Assembly: GCA_026008535.1 (NCBI GenBank)
Contig: BRKX01000002.1
Coordinates: 74,793,380 to 74,857,379, forward strand
Direction: 5' to 3'
From: Perilla frutescens
Lineage: Eukaryota > Streptophyta > Magnoliopsida > Lamiales > Lamiaceae
Length of the DNA: 64,000 nt
Under the pieces are notes generated by a model that made no database searches, had not been told where the DNA came from, and was given only the letters and a program-made list of their open reading frames with translations. The stretch's first letter is position 1. Every line of letters starts with the position of its first letter. Shown in pieces: positions 56,921 through 64,000 of this stretch. Position numbers and translations under genes: made by a program.

Positions 56921-57454
56921 TAATATGTCAAAATCCATCAGAGTGCTCATATTTAGATCTATTTTGCATTTCACACCATTATTTTAAAGATTTTTTTAAG
57001 CTCAACCAAACACGCTACAAGACTAATGTGCGAGTCACACCCTATTTATAAATAAATAAATAAGTATTGTATCTAAAATATATTTTTGTCTATAAAAAAA
57101 ATTGTGTAATTCTTTGAACATTATTAGATTATATGTAGTTATCTTTGCAATAATGGCCATAATTTTATAGAGTTTTCATACTTTTAATTATGAAAAAATA
57201 CACAGGCATGATATATAGGTTAGTACACAGAGAGGCTGGAGAGAGAGAGAGAGGCTGCAGAAGTAGAGAATGCATGATCATATATATAAACTTTAAAGGG
57301 CAGGGAAAAATTAGAGGCAAAACTGGACGAAATAAAAGAATCTGCATTATGTAAAGAGTAACAGTAAGAGCAACAAGTGAAATAGGAGAGTGAATTCATT
57401 GGGGAAGCTAAGATTAAGATTACTCTGCAACTACTCAAACCTCCATTTATCAAG
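56921..57454. other. 3' flank of the SUVR5-like gene
   Basis: Spacer and 3' UTR. Contains a short (GA)n stretch at 57239-57252. No other gene is seen. Confidence 0.4.
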
Positions 57455-60400
57455 TTAATAAAGCCTTCCCCTGCAATTGGAAGCTCCACATTCGCAACGA
57501 CATCCCTCTCCTTCTTCTCCCCCCAACAGCTTATACCGGAAATCGTACGTCAACTCCTCCCCCAGACCTATCTGCTCACACAATGTACAGCCAAAAATTA
57601 GTGGTGCATCGTGTATACGGAGGAGGGTGATGAGTAAATCAGAGTGCTTACATCTCGGCTTGCATAGAAACCGATATGTGCCAGCCTACTGTCCATGCTT
57701 TCTATAAGAACTTGATGATTCACGAGATTGGGCGAACAGCTGACAACAGTATACCACAAGGATCAAATTAACAACTAAAATCATCCATTTTCTAAATACT
57801 TGTGTAACATTTCAATCAAAAACAATTGCATACAACTTTCCACTATCACATACAAAAAAAAACACTTGTATACAGGCACAGCTGATTCCAGACACTTCAC
57901 CAGATATGATTCCATTCACAGAAATAGTTTCTCCTGAGAGTTTTTCGACTTAATGGCATGAAATAATGTTGCAGTAGCATTAGAATAAATCTAATGTGAA
58001 CATTATCATCGAGAAGTTATCTCAATCAAGCAGGTGGACTAGAAAAAGTCTATACAGAATATGGGGACTTCTCCTTCCAAGTTACAAAAAATCTCCACGT
58101 AAAAGAAATCACAATGAGTAAAAAGTTTAAAGCACACTGACAATTCTTGCCTCACCTGTGGTTAATGTAACGAGAAACATTTCCATAATTTGTGGCATCA
58201 ATTACATAAGGGACCTGCCCTTCGATTAGTCTGCTCATGTCATTAATGCGAGCGTCAATCTCATAAAAATATCTGCAACCTTCTGTACCACACCTGATTT
58301 TCCAATTACATTGAAATTGGAACATTTTTCAATCAAGAACAAGAAAATATAGCAAGAAAGTATGTGACGGATAGTAATGAAAGGATCAGCTGAACAGAAA
58401 TTCATTTTACCTGTTGCGTCTCTCATTTGCTTCCTTTTCATCTATGACCTCACCAATATACTCGCACACGAAGGAACCACGGAGGATTGCTTCCCTAGCC
58501 CTAACCGCCCAACCCTGCAGTCCAAAAGGCAATTTATCTTGGTCAGTTACATCCTGACGTAGGGGCTGCATGATAGATAGCAGTGACAGGATAAACTAAT
58601 TTGAAATCAGGAAAAGGAAAGAAATATGATTTCTAAAAAGTCTCGAGATGAGGTGGAAATTATCTGTTAGTACATGCGGTCATACCTATTCAGAACATGA
58701 ATTGCACTATTCATTCTTACAGAAAATGAAAAAGCGTATCTTGATGGTTACCTTTCTTTCCGTTTTAAATATTTCCAACTTCACTTGCACTCCATTTTGC
58801 AAGACCCTGTTCTGACAAGCTCTGCTACAGCAGCACCTTTGGTTGCACTCATAAACAAGATAACCCTCCTGATGATTATGCAAAACGCAAAATAAAAAAG
58901 GTTTTACATGTTACCCAAATTACCAGTCAAGATAACAGTTCCATTAGCATAATTGTTACAGGCTTACAGCAAAACACTTTAATGACATTTTGAGCCATGA
59001 AGAATTGATAATTATTTGTGAAAAGTACAACTGGATGTCATTAAGATTAGAAAAAAAATAGCAAAAACCTTAAGAGAAATGTTGGGCCACAGAGATTGTT
59101 TCATTGTGCCCCTCTACTTTCCACTACAATATTACACAGTGTAGAACCATGAGCAACTCCATATATAACTATCTGCTAAGCGAGCACAAAAATCAAAAGT
59201 TTAAACTAGAGTTCATTAGATCCAATCTCAGCAGTTTACTTGTTCTGCAAATATTATGGCTAAAGAAAAAAATTGTGAAATAATTATGTTCACAATAAAA
59301 ATTTGGACCAAGTACTCTGATGCAAACCCTATAACAACAGTTGAGAAAGCTTCATTCAATCCCAAAGGACCTCCAGAAACAGACACGCCAATACCTAATC
59401 CAACAGCCAGGATAATTATGTTTGACAGGCAGGATTACAGCAGTATTCTACATTTATAATCAACTGGCATAATGAAAAAACATAAAGTATCCAAAATATC
59501 TTGAAGAAATAGCACTGTTTTCAATTTTTTACCCTTCAACAAGCATAAAGGAAAATGACAAAGAGTATCCAAGATTACGTAATGCATCAGAAGTTTACGA
59601 GTGCAAGGAAGAAAATGCTGTGTACCTCCAATATAATCCGACCTCTCTCATCATAAGGGAACCTTCCATGCATAGGCTTCCCATAAATATCTTTTGCATC
59701 TTCATAATCATTGTCAAAAAGATACACATGATCGCATATTTCAGAAGAACACCTTGAATGAGCACAAGAACACCCCAGCTGTGAACTCTGTGCATCAAAA
59801 GACATGACTGTCATCAAGTTTCTTTTGATTGCTTTTTTATTTAAGCCAGAATATTGTTAATATTAGCCACAGAACATTTTATAACTCACTTGAATAGAAT
59901 AATCAAAATGAAGCATGCGATACTCCAATCTAGATAGCTTCTCATATGAAGTATAATCAGAATCCATGTTAACAAGTAAGGTAAGAATATTGAAACTTGA
60001 ATATTGATTATCTCTGAAGCTGTAATTAAGATTGTATTTCCAGCACTCAAGTTTTTTTTAAGTAACAACACATCCCCCACTTTGGGACCCAAAAACTCAT
60101 GACTTATGTTTTTAGAAAGTGGCAGTAATGAATCAATATCCTGATTATGTCTTTTAGAGGATAGCGACCATCTATAACATTTTAGGATAACTGAAAGTCT
60201 GAAATACTTAAGAGAGGCAAAACTAAAGAAAAGTTATCATTTTCTTGAAAGACGAGAAATAATATGTTACCAGATACCAAGTAATGCAAAACCGAGGTTG
60301 AATATAAACAAGAACAACAAACAGAATTTTCAAGTGAGATACCTCTAATTCAAGAACAAGGGATTGATCAATCATTGGCTTTGTAACATAATTAAAGCTT

Positions 60401-63400
60401 TCCCAAGGAAAGGAGTACTCAGTAATTTGCCCATCAGGCCCCTCAGCATTCAAAATATTTTCATCCACGACACAAGTTATCGGCATGGGTTCTTGACCAA
60501 AACTTATGTCATCGCACAAAATAATATTTTTCTCGGAGAGATCCGTGGAAAAATGCCGAGAATCAATAACACAATGACATTCATCCATTGTCCATTCTGA
60601 ACTCAAAATGTTAGGAAGGAGAGAACATCTGGCCTTGAAAGAATCGTCTGATGAGGGTACTAGCGGAGACAAAATTGGAGACCTAATACTTTGCGAGCAC
60701 CCTTTAGGACAAATATAACTCTCTTGGTGCCATTCAACTAAAATATTATGCTCGCTGCATAGTTTGGCAGCTTTCAGGTACAACCTTTCAGGCAGGATTC
60801 CATACTTATCCTCCAATGAAACTTGCAGACTAACCTTACAACAAGCTGAGCTGGCAATTGACAAAATTTCTGAATTATTTGGCCGCAGTTTTGTTTTTTT
60901 TATTTCAGAAATTAATATCTTAGCAATAGCTGAGCACTGAGAATCTGCCAATCTACCAAGAGTAGCAGCCTCGGGTACAGCAGATTGTGCCATGATTTCC
61001 ATTGGGCCAATAGAACTCGATGCCTGTATCCGTTTCTTCAAATTTTGCACACTCCTGTTCCGAATCTTATATGATGCTGAAGTCAGAGCCTTTTTAAACC
61101 CGGGACGGGTCAGTCTACCTGATTTCAGCTTATGAGCATAAAATTGAATACCCTTCTTAGTCAGGCGGGGACCACTGGAGTTTTGATCTCCCATATGAGC
61201 AGCTTGATGATGACGACCAAGATCAGGTAGCAAATCAAATCTCAAGCCACAAAACCTACAAATGAATCTCCGGTTAATTGACTGATTATCAGGTTCCTTA
61301 TGTTCTACGGACCCTAACTTGGTTGCCTCTACTTTCTGCCATGAACTGTTGTCTTGCTGTTGAGCAGCATCTGACAAACTCAAATTGGAAGGATGAACTG
61401 AGAGTACATGCAACCATAACTCATCAGGATTCCCAAAATGGCTGCCACATGGAATACACTGTAAAAGCATGCATTGTTCAACAAACTGCACATGATGTCT
61501 CTCTTGTACATGAGCTTCCAAAAGTTTTTTATTAGTAAAAGAGTCGAGGCAAATTGCACACACATAGCCCCTAAATAGCCACTGAGCTTCTTTCTTATGG
61601 CTATCCATCCAGTGTTTTCCAAGTGCTTGGTCATCAAGAAATGTCTCTGAGCATATTTTGCACTTAATCACAGTTTCTTGACCACTATCTTTAGGCATCT
61701 GTACCTGAATTGGTACCAACTCTTCTATGGTTGATAAAGCTTGCAAGCTTTGACCATCTCCAAAATGCCATAGCTTCTTTAACCTCTCTTTTTCAGTGCA
61801 GACCAATTTCATTAGAATTTCCCCTACTCTAGCGTCTTTGGAAGCTTCAGCAATGGCCCATTGAAATTGTACTTCCTTAGGTACTGGATTTCTCAAAGAT
61901 AATATGCTTTTGAAAAGCCTGTAGAAAAGTTCACATGCTTGGTGTAACTGCAATTTTTGCTCCCTTGACTGACAATGTTTCAGCAACTCCATGAACACTT
62001 CCTTCGAGACTATCCTACTTTTTCCATTTCTTGCACGTTTAAGCCAGCTTGGTATATGTTGCTCACAGTATAAGGAATGCCTTTTTGGACCCTCAAGACA
62101 GGGTTTCTCACCAACCTGGGGCCATGTACCTATGCATTGCATCATTTCATCGTTAGGCGGGCCTAGTTGAGGCTGCTCAGTCTTCTCACTGGCACTGCTT
62201 TCTTGGATGGAGCCTTTTCCCCTATCGAACAGTGGGTCAAGATGGGCAGGAATTTTGTCTTCCCTGGAAAGAACCAATATTGTAGGACTTGTACCCTCTG
62301 GATACATAAGATTTTCCTCACCTTTTCTTTTAAGTTTATTAACAGGAGATGCAACGTTCTTGCCATCATGGGGCCTATGTTTCTTGCAGAATGAATAACC
62401 AATTAGAGCTCTGTGCTTGCATTTAGTTCCAAGGACTGTGGTACCTCCACACATTGGTGAGTCAGTGGGAGGTGTTACTTCAGCTTTAGCAGAACTGCCA
62501 ATGAAACGAGAGGACAGGTGCACACAACAGTATACATCTCCCTCACTGGCATACCTCACACATTGCCTTCCTTTAGCTTCAATGAAAGCTATGCATTGTC
62601 GATTATGATTTCCTGATTCAATGGACTTCTGAGTAACAACACTGGAGGGAGTCAGGTCTGCCTCTTTAGTCTTAGTAACCTCCAAATTTCCAGCGTCAAC
62701 TACTATATTATTCCAACTATTAGCTGCACAACTAGTAGATCCCGCTAGGACAGCATCCTCAACAGGACTGTTTCTTTTTAGAGTTTCAGCATCCAATAAT
62801 GCTGAGTTTACATACCCATTGAAAAAGGATGCGTCAGTTTCAACAGGAACAGATTGATGTGGACCAGACACATGTGTATCAGCACGACGAACCTCAAGCT
62901 TCAGCCTCTTCTTGGGAGTCTGAAGTTCCATGGTCAATGGGATATCACTAACAGGTTGGTCCAAGCCCACAGTTGTAGATATAGGGTGTGAAACTGAAAA
63001 CCATTTCATAACCTCATGCTTCCAACTCTTCCAGTCAGATCCCTCATCCACCTGCCCTGCTTCACTTGATTGTAAATTTACCTCATTCCATAAGATGGAG
63101 TCAGCCAATTCCTGAACCACAATGAGATTAGAAAAATTGACGTTGTAGAAAAGGGGTAAAATTTCAGAACATTAGGAAACAAATCCATATGGCCAGATGA
63201 GTTATCTTCAAAAGTAATCCTAATGTTGCGCAGCAAACCATGATTATTCTAATTTCCAATTACATTATCTTAAGACAAATTTATAAAGGTGAACTGCATA
63301 TGGTCAACACTTGAAAGCCGATCCTATTATACCTTAACTTGTATATTAGTTCATTAAGACGGTGAGTGAGAAAGGTCTAACCATGAGAAAGTTCAGCATA

Positions 63401-63810
63401 TCATATTCATCCCAAATCTGGAAGGTATCAATATGGAGTCGTATGGAGATTAGACAAGATCGGGTGGAAAACAATGCAGGCAAGCAGCTGTTTTTTAGGG
63501 AAGTGTGCCATCATGACTCAAAGGAAACAACTCAGACCAAGTAGGCAAACAGAACCTTACAATTCAGAAATAAGGGGTTTGTTTTGACAACACCATCAAG
63601 AAATTTCTTTCCCAACTCAAACAAGCATACTCCAAAGTCCGAAGTGATCCAGAATCAAAGGATTATAAGCTTCTTTAAAAACTAAAGCTTTCTAAGCACC
63701 TCTTTCAGCATTTCTATGCATTCAGCACTATTTGCAACATGACATTGCTGCTTCCAGGACTCCAAAGACTTGTGTAGCCAATCTGAAGTTAGGCAGCGCA
63801 GCAGTATCAT
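57455..63810 (-). CDS. SUVR5: SUVR5-like zinc-finger SET-domain histone methyltransferase (5' partial)
   Basis: Visible minus-strand exons: 63810-63700, 63111-60343, 59787-59626, 58868-58752, 58514-58411, 58293-58156, 57739-57652 and 57571-57455 (TAA), all GT-AG and in frame, giving 1201 residues. More N-terminal exons must lie beyond the right edge. The long exon encodes Cys/His modules (CGGTTVLGTKCKH ... SFCKKH) and four C2H2 fingers (CKICSETFLDDQALGKH, CAICLDSF, CIPCGSHF, CRFCGLRF). Then come pre-SET cysteines (GCSCAHSRC, CNQRCCCSRAC), the SET core (GSFVCEYIGEV, NHSCSPNL, ELTYDF) and the post-SET CRCECGASNC. In Arabidopsis SUVR5 is a sequence-specific DNA-binding repressor linked to H3K9me2 in euchromatin, independent of DNA methylation. 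All SAM- and lysine-channel motifs seen are intact. NHSC is split across an exon junction. Identification is firm; the first residues are missing. Confidence 0.93.
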
Positions 63811-64000
63811 CTGGAAATTTAAAAAACAGAGTTAACTTCATATTGGCAAGAAGCACAAGCACCAGGTAAACAATCAAGCACTACCCCCCCCCCCCACACA
63901 CACACTGCCATGGTACTCTGTTGTACTCCCAGCACAGTAGAGGATATGAGATAAGGACAAAGAATGGTTGCTTAACAAAAGAACGTATGCTACAACGTCA
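63811..64000 (-). other. Intron of the SUVR5-like gene with C-run/(CA)n
   Basis: Upstream of the acceptor TTTCCAG|ATGATA the sequence is non-coding. It includes a run of 13 C followed by (CA)n at about 63884-63905. The preceding exon is outside the window. Confidence 0.5.

Noticed and set aside
60223..60342. Extension of the long SUVR5-like exon past LELE
   Set aside because: A GTATCT donor after LELE and the pre-SET exon beginning SSQLGCSC match the family; the extra residues are intron.
1..64000. tRNA genes, intact rRNA genes, CRISPR arrays, viral genes
   Set aside because: None seen; the only rRNA-like sequence is the 5S-derived segment near 28.0 kb, which is diverged and embedded in repeats.

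Overview
This window is nuclear DNA from a flowering plant, most likely a eudicot outside the Brassicaceae. The genes have plant-specific spliced architectures and products: LysM receptor kinases, a thylakoid-lumen TPM-domain protein, a DA1-related peptidase, a SAWTOOTH-type BELL homeodomain protein and a SUVR5-type SET protein. Spacers are very AT-rich, full of (AT)n and (CT)n microsatellites and packed with plant transposon remnants. The NFP/NFR5-type receptor argues against Brassicaceae, which lost that clade. The species cannot be named from sequence alone.

Layout. 1-12.1 kb is gene-dense: a LysM receptor-like pseudokinase (5' end outside the window), a four-exon TLP18.3-like gene on the minus strand, a second LysM pseudokinase of the same LYK4/LYK5-like type, an NFP/NFR5-like receptor converging on it, and a cis-prenyltransferase with a probable 5'-UTR intron. 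14.0-17.9 kb holds an 11-coding-exon DAR1-like gene on the minus strand. About 18-43.5 kb has no convincing protein gene. It is a mosaic of simple repeats and transposable-element relics: a LINE relic with a nested TIR element, an inverted subterminal-repeat array, a 70-bp-arm hairpin, two Helitron-like copies, hAT- and Mutator-type MITEs, and a 5S-rRNA-derived (Cassandra-like) segment. 43.6-49.3 kb is a BELL gene of the BLH2/BLH4 (SAWTOOTH) type with an apparent GC-AG first coding intron and a 13-codon upstream ORF. 49.3-57.4 kb is again repeats (foldback MITE, Stowaway-like MITE, probable solo LTR). 57.4-63.8 kb is most of a SUVR5-like gene on the minus strand, its 5' end lying beyond the right edge.

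Functional logic. The left cluster places three LysM receptors side by side. By family knowledge they bind chitin or lipo-chitooligosaccharide signals, and all three have degenerate kinase motifs, so they should act as co-receptors with an active LYK/CERK1 kinase encoded elsewhere. The other genes (thylakoid, dolichol, organ-size, leaf-shape and chromatin genes) are unrelated housekeeping or developmental genes. Exon boundaries were read by eye from splice motifs and reading-frame continuity; in each complete multi-exon gene the summed exons keep one open frame. I found no clearly new biological system. The most unusual items are the three-receptor cluster, the GC-AG intron, the 70-bp-arm hairpin and the nested transposon structures.
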